Source of the DNA: Sepioteuthis lessoniana
Lineage: Eukaryota > Mollusca > Cephalopoda > Myopsida > Loliginidae
DNA length: 64,000 nt
NCBI GenBank assembly: GCA_963585895.1
Contig: OY757907.1
Span: forward strand, 108,374,512-108,438,511
Reading direction: 5' to 3'
Part shown: positions 21,901-35,594 of the stretch, piece after piece
Position numbering within the stretch: position 1 is the stretch's first letter
Layout of the letters: every line of letters starts with the position of its first letter
Position numbers and translations under genes: made by a program
The notes under the pieces: generated by a model
Databases searched by the model: none
What the model was told of the DNA's origin: nothing
The model's input: the letters and a program-made list of their open reading frames with translations, nothing else

Positions 21901-22380
21901 CATGAATTAAGATGGCGTAAGAAGAAAGTCACGGAGCCAGATATCTAAAACCAAAACTAGACGAATAATCCAACCAAACTTACCTAAAACCCCATAATAT
22001 CCAATAACATACTAACACTGAATAAACAGAAGGAAAGATAAGATGAATTCATTTACACATAGAGAAATATTTAATACATGCACTATATACATCCGAGAAG
22101 TATTGACAAGGATACAAAAACCTGTCCCAACAGATAAAATATGCACATCTGGAGGTGGGCTAAAAGGTTCATATGATGATCATATTTATTGTTGGTGACT
22201 TTTTTACCTATAGGACCCAAGCACTGCAACACTGGTGGAAAAAGTGCGTAGACCGCTTGGGGAACTGTAGAAAAATGTTGTTGATTGTGTGGAATTATTA
22301 GATATGTGTGTTGAGATGGAATAATAAACAAAAGGATAATAACATAGAAAAAAAAATGAATAAATGCAAAAGTAACGATT

Positions 22381-22925
22381 TCCTAGATGGCCTCTGATAG
22401 AAAGCGAAATTCGTGCATGCCTGGGGAGAGGAACGTCATGGTACCAAAGAGAAACTCTTTCTCAGTTACCCCGAGACGCCTCGACTGAACGGGCACACTT
22501 TTTTTTCTTTCGGCTGCTCGTAGGGAACGCACGTACCTTCTGAGTGCCAAACTTAGCACTGCGTTGTGTCTCCTACTATCAGCAGCCTCTATCGAACGTA
22601 CCCACTGAACACGGGGATACACATGACGAACCCTCAACTTATAATTTGCAAAAGAAGATTCCATGATATTCTTCAAACGCCTAGTCTTGGAGGGTGCAAG
22701 TATTTCTACTCGTTCAGGAAAACATTTTCACCTCAGAATAGTCGTAAAACCCAAAAATAAATATTGAGTCTAAAGATATCCTTGTTTTTTTGGGTTTTTT
22801 TTCCCATCCTTAATTCCCTTGCAGCCTTGCCAAACAAATGAGATAATAAGTGATTGGGGTAAGAAGAAAAATGAGTCAGTAAACAAACCTCAGAATCTCC
22901 CAACAATACCAACAATTCCCCACAA
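22381..22925 (+). mobile_element. R5 copy, left arm of inverted pair
   Basis: Aligns as a reverse complement with 23185-23650 through several blocks (GGCCTCTGA, ACGCCTAGTCT, TCAGGAAAACAT, CCAACAATACCAACAAT). Open frames at 22383-22676 and 22733-23029 are shadows of the repeat. Confidence 0.65.
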
Positions 22926-23184
22926 CCACGGTAAACCCTTTCCTGCGCCCATATGTCTCTATGTATAAAAGTAAGCTTATGATATTGTATAATGTTTATT
23001 ACTTTGTTGTGTTTTGTTCGATTAACCATGAGGTATGATAGCGACAGATATCTTTATCTCAGACGGAGAAGGACTGGTTTTTGCTTCTTGGCTATTCGTA
23101 GAAAAAAGAGAATGAAGTATTTGCACCTTTTTTCTTCTATAGTCAACGCTATTGGGTATATGAAGTTTTTTCGGGTATGTTTAT

Positions 23185-23650
23185 ATTGTTGGTATTGTTG
23201 GAAGATTTTGAGGTCAGACACAGACTCTTTTTTCTTCTTAACCCATTCACTTAGCTTCTTATTTGTTTGTCGAAGCTGCAAAGGAATTAGGGAATGGAAG
23301 GAAAAAGACAAGGATACTTTTAGAATGAATTTTTATTTTTAGGGTTTACGACTATTTTAAGGTATGGGATGTTTTCCTGAACCAACAGAAATAGCTGCAC
23401 TCTCCCAGACTAGGCGTTTGAAAGACATCAAGGAATCATCAGAAGCTGTTACGCGTAGGCAACACAATACACTGCAAATTTTGGGACTTAACAAGCACGT
23501 GCGCTCCCTACTAACGGACAAAAGAAAAAAGTGCGTCCATCTAAGTCGAGATGATAAAAACTTCTGAAGAAGAGTTTCCTATTGGTACCAGTAAGTTCCA
23601 TTTTTTAGCATTTGCCAATTTCGCTTCCTGTCAGAGGCCTCTGGAGGAAT
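23185..23650 (-). mobile_element. R5 copy, right arm of inverted pair
   Basis: Reverse complement of the left arm at 22381-22925, with a ~260-bp spacer. The frames at 22992-23342 and 23364-23567 cross or lie within it and show no domain. Confidence 0.65.
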
Positions 23651-23659
23651 AGTATTTCC

Positions 23660-24528
23660 CGAGGTTTCGTGAAAAGTAAAACTTCGGGTGTTGGTTCCAC
23701 AATAATAATACAAGACAGCTTGTACAAATAATGTAGACAAGAGAAATTTGACAAAAACAAGAACATTAAAAAACAAACAATTTTATACCTATGTCAAATC
23801 GACAATGGCGAGAAAATGATTATACAAAAGGTAATAATGTTCATATGTGTGTGTAAAAGATGAATCTTTTTAGTCAAGTTGAATGCGGTTGTTTGCACAT
23901 GTGTGAGACCTCGTATGTATAAGTCGGTCCATTGATTGAATGTGTGTGTATATGAGTGAGTATGTTCATAGTAGTCCGAACTAAAGAGAGAAAGATAGTC
24001 TTGTACTTATATACATGTGCATGTGTGTGTATATATATGTATGTGTTCTGGTATGTATAAGTCTTTCGGTCTATTTTCTTTTCCCTCTAACCGTTGCGTG
24101 TATTAGTAGGTCATCTGGTGTCAATCTATCGTTCTGTGCGTGCCTGCTTGCTGGTCTGTCGGTCACTACTTTGAACTAAAAGAACTTCTGCATTTATTCA
24201 TTTTGGTAAAATAAAAGTGAATCAAAATAAAATATTCTAAGTTTATTACAGGTCAAATAAAGTTTAAATGCACGGACGTCAGCGAGGACACAACACGTGA
24301 CCTATCTTAACTAATCAGATTCACAGAAATTACTTTTTTATTTTGGAACCCAACTATTTTGGTTTTTGTGTCAAATTTTTCTACAAGTTAGTTTTTGATC
24401 CGATTTTTCTTGAATATTCTATTCTGTGTGTCCTTCGCTGATTGGTTTAAAGATATAAGAGTGTAAATTCTATGTGAGATTTTGATCCTTTTTTCTGGAA
24501 CATTCCTATTTACGTGTTGATTTATCTT
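23660..24528. other. No gene; mixed AT-rich sequence
   Basis: TG/TA-rich patches at 23850-24060 only. No recognisable element. Confidence 0.5.
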
Positions 24529-24534
24529 AAACTA

Positions 24535-25176
24535 GTGGGGGTTGTATGTAATTTGTTTTTTTCAGTAGATGTGCGTCCGTAATTTACGGGTATTGCTCTC
24601 TGAATTATTCCCACCACAAATACAACACAAAACTTTACGTAAAAGAAATGGAATAGAACACAAGCTTACACACAGACGAAGACAAGCCACTAAGCCAGTT
24701 ATGTAGTAGCCGATACTGTGTCCGACAAATTCCTTTCCTTCCTCAACTAAAGTTCATGACCTATCTTCAGATGGCCGAGAATCACATTCAAAAGAAAAAC
24801 CCGATAAACTTTCTTTCATCAACGCGACACGCTGTCGCCACAATCATAAAACCCGCTATGAACTTAATGTAAGTAAGAACGACTTATTTACGGACTCCGT
24901 TAACATGAACATACACACATCTTTAAACAAATTTATTTTCTTCTTGTCAAACTTTATTTTACAAAAGGCCATTTACACATCATGTATTTTGTTTGTTTTC
25001 ATATTCTGTTATATGCATATTAAATTGTTGTTTAATGTTCGTTGTGTTCTATTCCATTCCTTTTACACGATTGTAAAGTTTTGTGTTGTATTTGTGGTGG
25101 GAATAATTCAGAGTGCAATACCCGTAAATAACGGACGCACATCTACTGAAATAACCAAATTACATACAACCCCCAC
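24535..25176. mobile_element. Non-autonomous DNA element, long TIRs
   Basis: 642 bp. Terminal inverted repeats 24535-24663 and 25042-25176 begin GTGGGGGTTGTATGTAATTTG and differ by few bases. The 6-bp duplication AAACTA flanks both ends (24529-24534, 25177-25182). There is no transposase. The 92-codon frame at 24905-25183 reads into the right terminal repeat and is not a gene. Confidence 0.85.
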
Positions 25177-25197
25177 AAACTAAAGAAATATGTATCC

Positions 25198-25245
25198 TAT
25201 AGGCCTCCTGGGAAACTTACTTTGCATTTATTTTTTTTTAAATCC
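25198..25245 (-). mobile_element. R5 fragment
   Basis: Short match to the R5 start (GGCCTCCTGGGAAAC followed by TTTGCATTTATTTTT). Confidence 0.45.
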
Positions 25246-25249
25246 TTAC

Positions 25250-27060
25250 ACACTATTGCGGCATCATATGGTGGTCATTTGTTGAAAATGAAGTAATCCA
25301 GCATAGTAAATGATATAATCGTTTAATACATACATTTTACGTATTCATAACTTAAGTATTTTTTAAATAAGTTTCTTTATATATTTCTTGTTGATGAGCA
25401 TTTTTCATGAATTTCTGCAGTAGACCACAATGCTAAAAATAAAGAAATCCCATTTAATTACTGATGATAAACTTGTAATTAATCAAATCAGTCTTTAGTC
25501 GAGGTTTGATGGCATTCAATTCAGAGATCTCGAAAAAGTTTAAAGCTTTTCTGATGAAGAATAACAAATGTTTGGGAAGATTCGGGAAATAATGAATGTA
25601 ATCATTTTCTTTAAAGAAGCATCTTATTTTCTTTTTTGGAGAGAGGAGGGGAAGGTTTGATTGAATTTATTTGATACTTTTTTTCTTTTAAATACACTTC
25701 TACTTTCGAATTTGCCTAAACAATCATTTAGAGCTGATTTCTTGATCTAGTTCATTGTGAGAAAAGCGAGGGAAATTTCAAGAATAAAAGTAATTTTTTA
25801 AATGTTACTTTGAATTTATTGAAAATTTATCTGAAGTATTTTCATTATCTCCCTTATCAAACTCTCTTAATTATTGATTTGTTTTTGGTTGGAATATTTT
25901 TCCCCCTGAATATCTGCTTTCAATCATGCCTCTATTAAGGTAGGATTATTTCTTTCTTGAAAAAATTACCTCAATTTCTTAATAATTTAAATGTTTTTTA
26001 AAACCATGAAAAGTTTCTTGACTGATTCCATAATGGATATTATTTTTAATTATTTTACTTTTGAGAAACTTTTTAGACATTTAAAGTAGCTTAATGGCCA
26101 TTTTGTATTTTAAATGTTTAAATTATTAAGGCCAAATCTTGAAACTTCTTCAGACAATACTTAATAAATTTATTTGTTCGTTAAGACTTCTAAAATGCTG
26201 TACGTACCCCCCACCTTTTTTTTTCTAGATAAAGCATGAAAAATGTCCCTGTTCTCAATGAAAATTTTTATTGTTTTCTACGAGTTCATCTGTGGCATCA
26301 TTAGTTGAATATTTCTCATCTTGGGACTAAATTCCTACCTTCACCAAAATAATTTTTTTTCTCAGCCCATTTTTAGACTAATTCAGCTGTGTTTTAATTC
26401 TTTTTTGTGACCTGATAGAGGTTCCCCAAATTAAAAGTACTTTGGTTGGCCTTAAAAAAATAGCAAATTTATTTATTTATTTAATCTGTCGGTACCATTT
26501 TCCCACTCGGACCAAATGGTGGTATCTTGTAGGGTTCTGTTTATGGGTCAATTTAGATCTGTTTGAAAGTTATTATTGTTGAAGAATACTTACAACTATA
26601 TGACAATGTGCAGTCCAATGATTATTATAGACAAAAGTGATATCCTAAATTATGAAAAGACGTATGAAAACCCGATTTCTTAAAAGAACTTTAAACTAAT
26701 CTTCAAATTTCATCTAAGTGACTTAAGAAAATTAAAAATTTGTAAGATACTCTCTTTAAGTATTAGATTGGTGTAAGTTTGACGAAGAAAATTTTTCCAT
26801 TGCTTAAAGATTTAAACATATTTGAATTAATTTAACAAGTAAAAAGAACAATATAATACACATCTTGAGTTAACAATATACATAAAACAAATAAAAAGAA
26901 GACTTATGAATTAGAGTCGAAAAAATTCTAATATCTCAAGTGATTTAGTTACTTAAATTTTTCAATAATCTGTGCTATAAGCTGATTTATATTTTAAAAT
27001 AAAAATAGTCTGTTCAAAATGACAGGAATTTTAAAGAACCGATTTTGAGTTGTATGAGAT
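25250..27060. other. No gene seen; AT-rich
   Basis: Low-complexity AT-rich DNA with T-runs. No element, exon or RNA gene could be supported. Confidence 0.5.
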
Positions 27061-27074
27061 CAAGTTTTGTAATT

Positions 27075-27105
27075 AATAATATATATTATAATAATAATAA
27101 TAATA

Positions 27106-27158
<53 letters not shown>
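27075..27158. repeat. (TA)n/(TAA)n microsatellite
   Basis: ATA/TAA runs leading into pure TA. Confidence 0.9.
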
Positions 27159-27163
<5 letters not shown>

Positions 27164-27774
27164 TAACAATTGATTAAAAGAAAATTCCAACATAGTCTTG
27201 GCACTAATAAAGAAGGCTAGTAATCACAATCAATAATCAATGACTTCAAAGTTGAAGGAAATTATTGATTGAAATTCCCGTTTTGCCCCAGTGACCTACA
27301 ATGCCTCATTTTATTTTATTTTATTTTATTTTATGATCAATACCAATTTAGGATTGGAATGTCCAAATATAGTTTTCCGGATGATGTTTGATTATAGAAA
27401 TGAATGTTTAAGTTATTGTGAAATAAAAAGGAGTGGATTTTATTTTGAAACTGGTAGCATCGAGTGTTTAGTTGAAACTTTGAGTTAAACCAGTCTCATA
27501 AATAAATTAAGTCAAGCGAATTTCAGATTGGCAGGTGTTAGATTGGGATCTGAATTTGGCTCTGTTAAAAAAGTTCATTCTTTTTTGGATCTAATGTTCT
27601 ATGGTCTCTTTTAGAATGAATTTAGGCTTACTAACATCATATTTAGAATAATGAAATTAGATTCGAGTTATTTTAAAGTTAAATTTTTTATAAATGTGGA
27701 TAATTGATCATAAGAATTATTTAATTATTTTAAAAGCTTGCTTCAAATTTAAAAAAAAACAAACAAACATAAAG

Positions 27775-27998
27775 AGAAATCCTGATTGCGTTGTGGTTAA
27801 CGTGCTGGACTCCAAAATTGAAGTAAGCGAGTTCGAACTCCAGTCGTGCCATTACGTTCACTTTCGAATTGATACCCTTGAGAAATATGGACCACCTTAT
27901 CCGCCCAGCTATGTGTTCTAGCACTCCTGCTGTTACTTTACATCGATGGTTTTTGCTTTTATAACCCACGAAGTTTGGTATGCCATTGAAACCAAAAT
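27775..27998 (+). mobile_element. SINE B copy
   Basis: Head with TTGTGGTTAACGTG (A-box region) and AGTTCGAACTCCAG (B-box). The body and tail (GGTATGCCATTGAAACC) are recognisable but diverged. The 75- and 79-codon frames here are read-throughs. Confidence 0.8.
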
Positions 27999-28004
27999 TT
28001 AAAT

Positions 28005-28885
28005 TTTTGAAAAAGATTATGGCGTGATGAAATTATTGCCAAGAAGTAAGTTTTTTTTTTCTTCAGAATTTCTCTTGACAGTCATATATGACAGTATATT
28101 ACATATGGTAGAAAAGCAGTCTTGTAGTTTAGGTTTTAATATTTTCTGTTCAATTTTTTTATTAATCATGTTATATTTAATTATATAAAAAAAAAAACAC
28201 ATCATTATGATTATTTGGCTTCTTTATGATATCCGTTGGGTTAAAAATCAAAACCAAACCCTAAAAAAATAGAGACAACAAATAAGTGAAGTAATCAACT
28301 GAACAAATCTTAATTTTATTTTATTTTGCTTAATCTTTCCTTAATAAGAATGAAAAAAAAAATTACGACAAAGTAAATTGCGCATTTCTTTTAAATTCAA
28401 AAAAAATTTAATTTTCTTTTAAAGAAAAGAAAAAATAATGAAACTGAAGCAACTTATGGTTTGAATTCATTAATAATAAGTAACGTAATTATAGAGAAAA
28501 CATGTTTCTGACATTTGTGACTGTTTATTCCTCTTTCCTTAAAATAACTCTTGAGACAACTAATCAATTTACGCGTCTGTGATTTGTATTGATTAAGGAA
28601 ATATGATTTGACTATGACTAGACCTTTGAATCTTATTGACTGGCAAACCATCAATGTTGAAAGTTGTTTTTTCCAAAATCCAGTTAAGTAAATATTTACT
28701 AATTTTCTTTTACTCAGACTCATCAATCATTGTGTAATCAAAGTAATTTATTGCCAAAATTATTAATAGTTCTTGGAATTATTCTAAAATATTAAATAGG
28801 GTTGAAGTTGGAAAAAATTTTTTTTTTTTTTTCTTTATTCTGTTATCTTTCAATTAAAAATATATATTTAGATTTTGAAATCCGT
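28005..28885. other. No gene seen; AT-rich
   Basis: Runs of A and T. The frame at 28454-28726 (minus, 90 codons) has no recognisable features. Confidence 0.5.
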
Positions 28886-28888
28886 TTA

Positions 28889-29482
28889 AAAACTAGCTCA
28901 GTTGGCTGAGGTTTCAGAATACACAGACTGCATCCGTGCAAGGGGGTAAGACTCCCCCAACGAGTGTCCTAGATTTGACATTAAACAATCTGATAGTGAG
29001 GCTTCAGTAATACTGAAGCTTTGAGGAATATGGAGTACCCCTTCTTCGCCATCACTCCCAGGTCCACTCTAGCCCAGAGTGGTAGCATCTGATAGGGTCC
29101 TATCTATGGGTCAAATAAAACTGTTTAACATTTAAACTGTGTACTCATGCTAAACAGAATTGTTTGAAATAGAACTGTTTGATCATTTAACTGTGTGTAA
29201 ATAAATGACTGATGTTTAATTGAATTCTTTGTGATAAATAGCAATACTTGAAAACATTCAACTGTGTGCAGACAAATGATTAAATAGTAAATAAAATTAT
29301 TCGTATTTAATTGAAAAAAGGGAAACCATTTAAATTTATAAAAAGAACGAGCTCAGGCTTGTTTGAAGATGTTAACTATAAAATGTGTTTAGAAATCATA
29401 TATTCAATATATATGTATAAAAAAGATTTGGTCTTAAATAACCTACAGTGGTTGATAAGACACAAAACCTAACCCATCTAAA
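28889..29482 (+). mobile_element. SINE C copy, best tRNA-like head
   Basis: The head reads TAGCTCAGTTGGCTGAGG, a near-perfect pol III A-box, followed by GGGGTAAGACTCCCC, which is T-arm-like with the B-box decayed. This shows SINE C is tRNA-derived. Four diverged subrepeats and the tail follow. Confidence 0.88.
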
Positions 29483-29489
29483 CCGTTTC

Positions 29490-31310
29490 AAAACATTGTC
29501 TATGTATGTGCCAAATGAGGAGGCTTGTTCTATAACTTTTTATAAGATGCAGGAAAGAAATGGAGAGAAGCTTTTTTTTTTGTGCATGAGTGGATTTAAC
29601 ATAAAAATAAGACAATATTCTTGATACGGAAAATATTAATGAGAGATGTCGAAGTGTGCTAGTAACTATTTTATGTTATTGTCCTGAAAATATTTAATTG
29701 TGCCAAGTAAGTATTGGGCTGACTCGACATTTTTTAACAGCAGCTATCAGGCTTTAGATTAAGGAAGCTAAGTATTTTTTTTGTTTTATAGCTTTTCTGA
29801 TTAATGGTTTTAAAAAAGCATAAAACTTGTCGATATCTGCTTCAGTGATCCTCAGAATGGCAGACCGGGGAAGTGATTGAGTCGCATAATTGAAAATTTC
29901 ATGTTTTATTTGATAATCTTTTTGTTTTCTTGTTTTCTCACCTTGTAATTCAATTTTTTTTTCTAGCACACAAATGACATCTTTTTTTTATTTTCTGATT
30001 GGGGTTCTATTGTCTCATTATTTAAAAAAACCCAAAAAAAACAAACTCTTATTTGTGAAATTCTATAAAAACACACCACATACAGTTCTGCTAATAAATA
30101 AATAAATGGAAAATGGCTGTATTTTTTGTTCTTGAAGAAAATTTCAATAACCTTATGTTTTCACAATTATTCTCAGTATTGATTTTACCAAAAGACTTGA
30201 CTGTTTAGAAATTGTTTAGGGTTACATGGCATTTTTTTTTTCATCTATTAAAAAATTTGGTCATGTCAATAGTTCTAGTGTCTGTGACGGTCGATATGCA
30301 ATTTTATTTGACACTTTTTTTTTTGTTATGTTTTTTCTCCGAAAATTTCTTTTATCCATTTTTTTCAACTAGAAAGTTCCTTGTATTTTAATAATTAAAT
30401 AATGCAAGTTTAATGACCAGTATTTTATATTCTCCGATTGTGAGTGACAGTATTATGATTTTATCAAGATTTTGTTAGAGATGGAGGATAGGTTTTCAGT
30501 ACAGAAAAAAGGATCTAACAACCGTCTTCAAATTTTTGTGATAACTTTTTGAAAGAAAATATATGAGTCTCCATTTCTGTTTTCTATCTAATAAGACAAC
30601 TAAGAGTGAGTGACTGAGAAATTTCTTGGACAAACCATTCTCCAATAACTAACTTGCAAAATCCATTCGGTTTTGCATGATTCAATTAAAGACTGAGATC
30701 CTTGTTCAGAACAGCTCACTGATAAAAATTCTGTTATTTCTGTGGTAATGTACAGAAATATATAGAAATATAATACTTATATTCACTATTCAGATAAAGG
30801 TAAATATCAATCATTTGCTTCATTTTATTATGGAACAAGTAATTTCCAAAATTATGTCTTCAATTCGCTATAATTCAGTCATCGGCTATATTTCTTCAGT
30901 CTTTCCTTTCTCAAATCACGAATGTGTTAAGTTATGGCCTATTTGACTAAAACTGATTGATAAGAAAATGAAGCAAATAACTGAAACTAAGTCTTGTCTG
31001 ATTGGGGAATAAATATATTACATTTCTGTATAACTTATTTGCACATTACTGCAGCGTTAACATAAATTCATGGCAGGATATTCAGAACCAGGACCAAGAC
31101 TGGTTTGAACCCTGACTCCGCATAATCTTCTTACTCCACTTCCGTATTTAACCTTATGCAACTCTAGGCTTTAACAGTGCAGAATTTATATTTGTATGGA
31201 AGAGATTTCCTTGATTTGAAGTTAGAAAATGAATTACTTGGGTTCAATAAAAAGTTTCATATTTGTTGCTCCTATTGCCATTTACTAATCTTTGATTAGT
31301 TTGGCACAAA
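29490..31310. other. No gene seen; AT-rich
   Basis: No element recognised. The frame at 29754-29969 (minus, 71 codons, lysine-rich) is judged chance. Confidence 0.5.
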
Positions 31311-31317
31311 GGCTTTT

Positions 31318-31546
31318 AGGGAGACCCCCAAATATAGTGGCTAATGGGCTGAACTGCTACATCATAATGAGTTTGAATTTCAGTTGTGCTGTCATGTTCA
31401 CTTGTGGACAAATACTTTTGGAAAAGGTAAGAACCCTCTTATCCTTGCTGCTATGGCTTAAATAGTACACTACCATTCTTCTACAAAGATGGCTTTGGCA
31501 TTAAATAACTTATGAAGGTTGATATGCAATTAAAACAAACCAAATT
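31318..31546 (+). mobile_element. SINE B copy, diverged
   Basis: Head, B-box remnant GAGTTTGAATTTCAG, GGACAAATACTTTTGG body and GGCATTAAATAACTTATGAAGG tail, all with many substitutions. Confidence 0.75.
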
Positions 31547-31549
31547 CAG

Positions 31550-33390
31550 GTCTTCGGTTGCTCATGACACCTGATGGTCACCTAGCGCAGTACAAAACCA
31601 ATATGACACTGCTCCTGTGAAAATAGAAGAGAGAATAAATGTCTGGGTTAACAAAAAATGACTTGGAAAAACTGTCACCCATTGACCCTTTCCTTTTTTA
31701 TTTATTATTGTTTTCTTATTTTCATTGACATTGTACTATGTTGTTATTAACAGAAAATAAATATCTGAAACCCCGAAAAGGTCATAGTTGTATATTAATT
31801 GTAATTCTAATTGATTAAGTATATTTTTTTTCTTCAATTTAAAAATGTGTTTAATCTGATATAAACCACAATAACCGATCAGTTTTAGAACTGTTGACAG
31901 CTTTAAGCACTAACCTTTGCAGTACCAAATTTCTAAGATTTTATGAGAGTTAAGTCAGAATAACAAAGACATAATTGATATGTTAATTATATTGATATTA
32001 AATTAAAGGTCAAAGGAAACTGTCCATTTTTTACTCTCTCTGGAAATATTTTTGGCATCAAAACTTGAAGGAGGTAATTGGTTCTGTTCTGAATTGTTTT
32101 AGAGGTTATTCTCCTCAGAATAAGTGAAATGGTTTCCTCCCAATATGCCCCAGCATTAAAACAATTAAATTCTACAGATATATGATTAAAGTGTACAAAA
32201 ACTATTTTATTAATGTCAGTATGTCCTAAAACCATATTCATAATTTTGTTTAAATATGACTTTTGTAATTTTTTTTCCTTTTCTTCACCTCACCTTTCAG
32301 GTATAAATTACTTGTCTGGAAAGTTGCAAAAAGTATCAAAATAGAACAAAAGACATTATTGATGCATAAATGATTACTTAACAGGTTCTTTGTGTATGTT
32401 CAGGATGTCGGTATTTGTGTGTGTTTATATATATATATATATATGTATGTATATATGTGTGTGTGTGTGTGTGTTTGTATGTATTCGTAATTGCTTGTGT
32501 ATTACATGCAGTCTGGTCCTAACCTCTCATGAAGATTGAAACTTAACGTGTGGAGGGAGGGATGGGAGTGAGAAAGGTGAACATTTCTTTTGACTTTATT
32601 ATTTCTTCTTCCTAATTCTTTCTCTTTTGCCAAAATCAAGCGAGACTGTTTCTGCAGTTCCTGTAAACACTCTAACTCACACAGACACACACACTTACTG
32701 GTGCTGATTACTTTTAACAAATTGAATAAACGACGATATAGACTCGAAGTCAGTCTTTTAGCAGTACTAATCTGGTTTGTGCTTCTCCTTGGAAAAAGTG
32801 GTAATTTAATAAGTGCAATGAATAGTGCAAGCACCTGACATGATGCACATTGGAGTGTGTATGTGTCGGGGAGGTAGAGTATAAATCACCCGGTTCCTCC
32901 ACCCCAACCTGATAAAAACTTCACCAGCTCACAACACTTTTGATGGTATCTCAGTACCAAAGTGGGTCACATAAAGTGAATCGAATGGAAACACTTAATG
33001 AAGTCTGAATGCTGAGTGTCTGCCACTAAAGTTGATAGTCTCTGGGTGATTTAATATCTAGCAATTTGTTCATTCATTTTACCATGGGATACCATGCTAG
33101 AATATAATAATAATATTAATGATAATAATAACAAAAAACCTTGTGGTAAGGCCATTGGGCTGTGGCCAATTTCATGTCTTTCTGATTGTTGAAATTGGTC
33201 TCATGTTCTCTGGATGAGATAAGTTGAAGTATTGACCAATATTGGTCACCATCCTGATATGTGTGGTGGACAGCATCTCTTATTATCTTACATATTTGAG
33301 TGCTTGTGAGGAAATTTGACCAATAGTTTTAAAATAATTGTTTGTGCTGAAGGATCATATAGTTAAAGCTCCTCGCCAAAAAAAAACAAA
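31550..33390. other. No gene seen; TA/TG run at 32425-32475
   Basis: Open frames at 31987-32241, 32502-32834 and 32590-32838 overlap on opposite strands and show no recognisable domain. Confidence 0.45.
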
Positions 33391-33397
33391 ACAAACC

Positions 33398-33875
33398 TGG
33401 CCCAGTCAGCTGGGGCTGCAGAATACATTGACTGTATCTCTGCAGAGGAGTAAGACTCCCCCAACAAGTGTCCTCGATATGACAGTAAACAATATCATGG
33501 TGTGGCACAAGTTATGCTGTAGCTTTAGGAAGGAATGTGGACTACTTTATTGTCATTGATCCCAGGTCCACTCTGGCCTGGAGTGGTAGCACCTGATAGG
33601 GTCCTACTTATAGGTCAAATATAACTAAACTGTGTAATTACGCTAAACTGAATTGTTTGAAATTAACTTTTTACATTTAACTGTGTGTAAACAAAAATTT
33701 ATACTTATGCTAAACTGAAATGTTTGAAGTAGAACTGTTTTTATGTTTAACTCTGTAAACAAAAAACTGTACTTAAACTAAACTGGTTTGTTTGAAATGG
33801 AACTGTTCATTTGTATGAAGGATTTGGCATTAAATAACCTAGAATGGTTGATATGCCATTAAACCAAACCAAACC
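33398..33875 (+). mobile_element. SINE C copy
   Basis: Head CAGTCAGCTGGGGCTGCAG, body, a zone of CTAAACTGAATTGTTTGAAA subrepeats and a CCAAACCAAACC end. Confidence 0.85.
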
Positions 33876-34379
33876 AGATAGAAAACCCTAATAGTTGCTT
33901 TTCTCTATATTATGAGCTTTAAACTATTCTGCAGCTGATTACCTATTGGCCTTTTTTTGCCTTGAGAAAATTATGACGTACATGAAAATCTCATATCTTT
34001 TACACTAGTTTTGCATGGAGGCTACTGATATTGGTTTTTCTCTTTTATTTTGATGGCATCTTGAAAATGGATCATCTGAAATGTGTCAAGTCATTGCATA
34101 CCAATGAACTGAATAGGCAGTCGATTTTATGGGACTTTTACAGAAATTGTTAAATTTATATTTTAGATTTAACTTATGTTCTATTAATGGGATTAAACTT
34201 TTTAAATGTTATAAACATTTACACTAAGGTTAAGTTGTGTATATATTATTTTTGAAAGACTTTCTTGGTAATTATTAGGTGGTTTTCCTGTGCATTCGTT
34301 ATAAAACATTTTTGTGGTTTGATTTATGTTGCTTTCTGTTATTAACATTATTACACTGTAAAAACAAACTCAAAAAAGA

Positions 34380-34615
34380 TTGGGGTGTCCTCATGGTGTA
34401 ATGGTTTAAGCGATGGACTGCGGAATCGTAGTACACGAGTTTGTACTTCAGTTGCACTATTACGTTCACTTTCGGGCAAATACCCTTGGGAAAGGTATGA
34501 ACCCCCTTATCCTCCCAGCTATGGGTTAAACACTACCACTACTGTTCTTCTAGGAAAATGGCTTTGGCATTGAATAACCTAAAAAGAGTTGATATGCCAT
34601 TAAAAACAAAACAAA
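34380..34615 (+). mobile_element. SINE B copy, nearly complete
   Basis: Head GGGGTGTCCTCATGGTGTAA, a TGGACTGCGGAATCGTAG anticodon-arm-like part, body and full tail. Good reference copy. The B-box is slightly altered. Confidence 0.88.
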
Positions 34616-34734
34616 GAAACAAACAAGATTATATGAATTATAATAATGAATAGAAAAATAGTAATGCTTGTTAACATAGATTTTAAAATTGTTATGTTCA
34701 AAATTTGACTATTTCTTTGATGGCTTGGTTGGTT

Positions 34735-35325
34735 GGGTTGGGTTTTATGGCATATCAAGCTTTTGGTTATTTAATGCCAAATACGTTTTTCAACAAATAA
34801 TCAGTTCTATTTCAAACAATTCAGTTTAGCATGAGTTAATAGTTTAATTGTCAAAACATTTTTATTTCAAGCTATTCAGTTTAGTCAAACAGTTCTAATT
34901 CAAGCAATGTAGTTGAGTATAGGTATAGTTTTTGTTTAAACACAGTTAAATTTCAAAACTGTTCTATTTCAAACAATTCAGTTTAGCATACAATTCCATT
35001 TCAAACAAACTAGTTTAGCATAAGTATGCAGTTTAAATGTTAAAACAGTTCTATTTCAAACAATTCACTTTAGCAAAAGTATGCAGTTTAGTTCTATTTG
35101 ACCCATAGATAGGGCCCTATCAGGTGCTACCACTCCAAGCCAGAGTGGACCTGGGAGCAATGGCAATGAAGGGGTACTTCACATTTCCCAAAGCTCCAGC
35201 ATTACTGGAACCTCACCATCAGATTGTTGTATCATATCCAGGACACCCATTGATGGGGGTGGGATCTTATCTCTCTGCAGAGGTGCAGTCGGCGTATTCT
35301 ACAGCCCGAGCCAACTGGCCAATAT
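34735..35325 (-). mobile_element. SINE C copy
   Basis: Minus-strand copy with tail, at least five subrepeats containing AACAATTCAGTTTAGCAT-like motifs, body and head (CAGTCGGCG). Confidence 0.85.
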
Positions 35326-35594
35326 TTGTTTGATTTAAACATGATGCAAAATATTTAATCTGACCATTTTCTTACCATATTACTGAAGAAAACATACAAC
35401 TATAATCAAATAGCAAATGTTATTGTAAAGTTCTCTAATAAGTTCCATGAAAAAATCTTGTGTGAGAAAACATTCATTTTTATGGAAAACTTTAAGACTT
35501 AGCAAAAAAATGTTAATATTGCACTTTGATAAGCATATTTCACTTCAGTTGTTATGAAATATAATTAGCTTTTATTGATAATAGTATATTTTCG

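Noticed and set aside
25549-25620. CTGATGAAG...GAAATAATG resembling a hammerhead
   Set aside because: The flanking bases cannot form stem I and stem II needs two mismatches at its base; likely chance.
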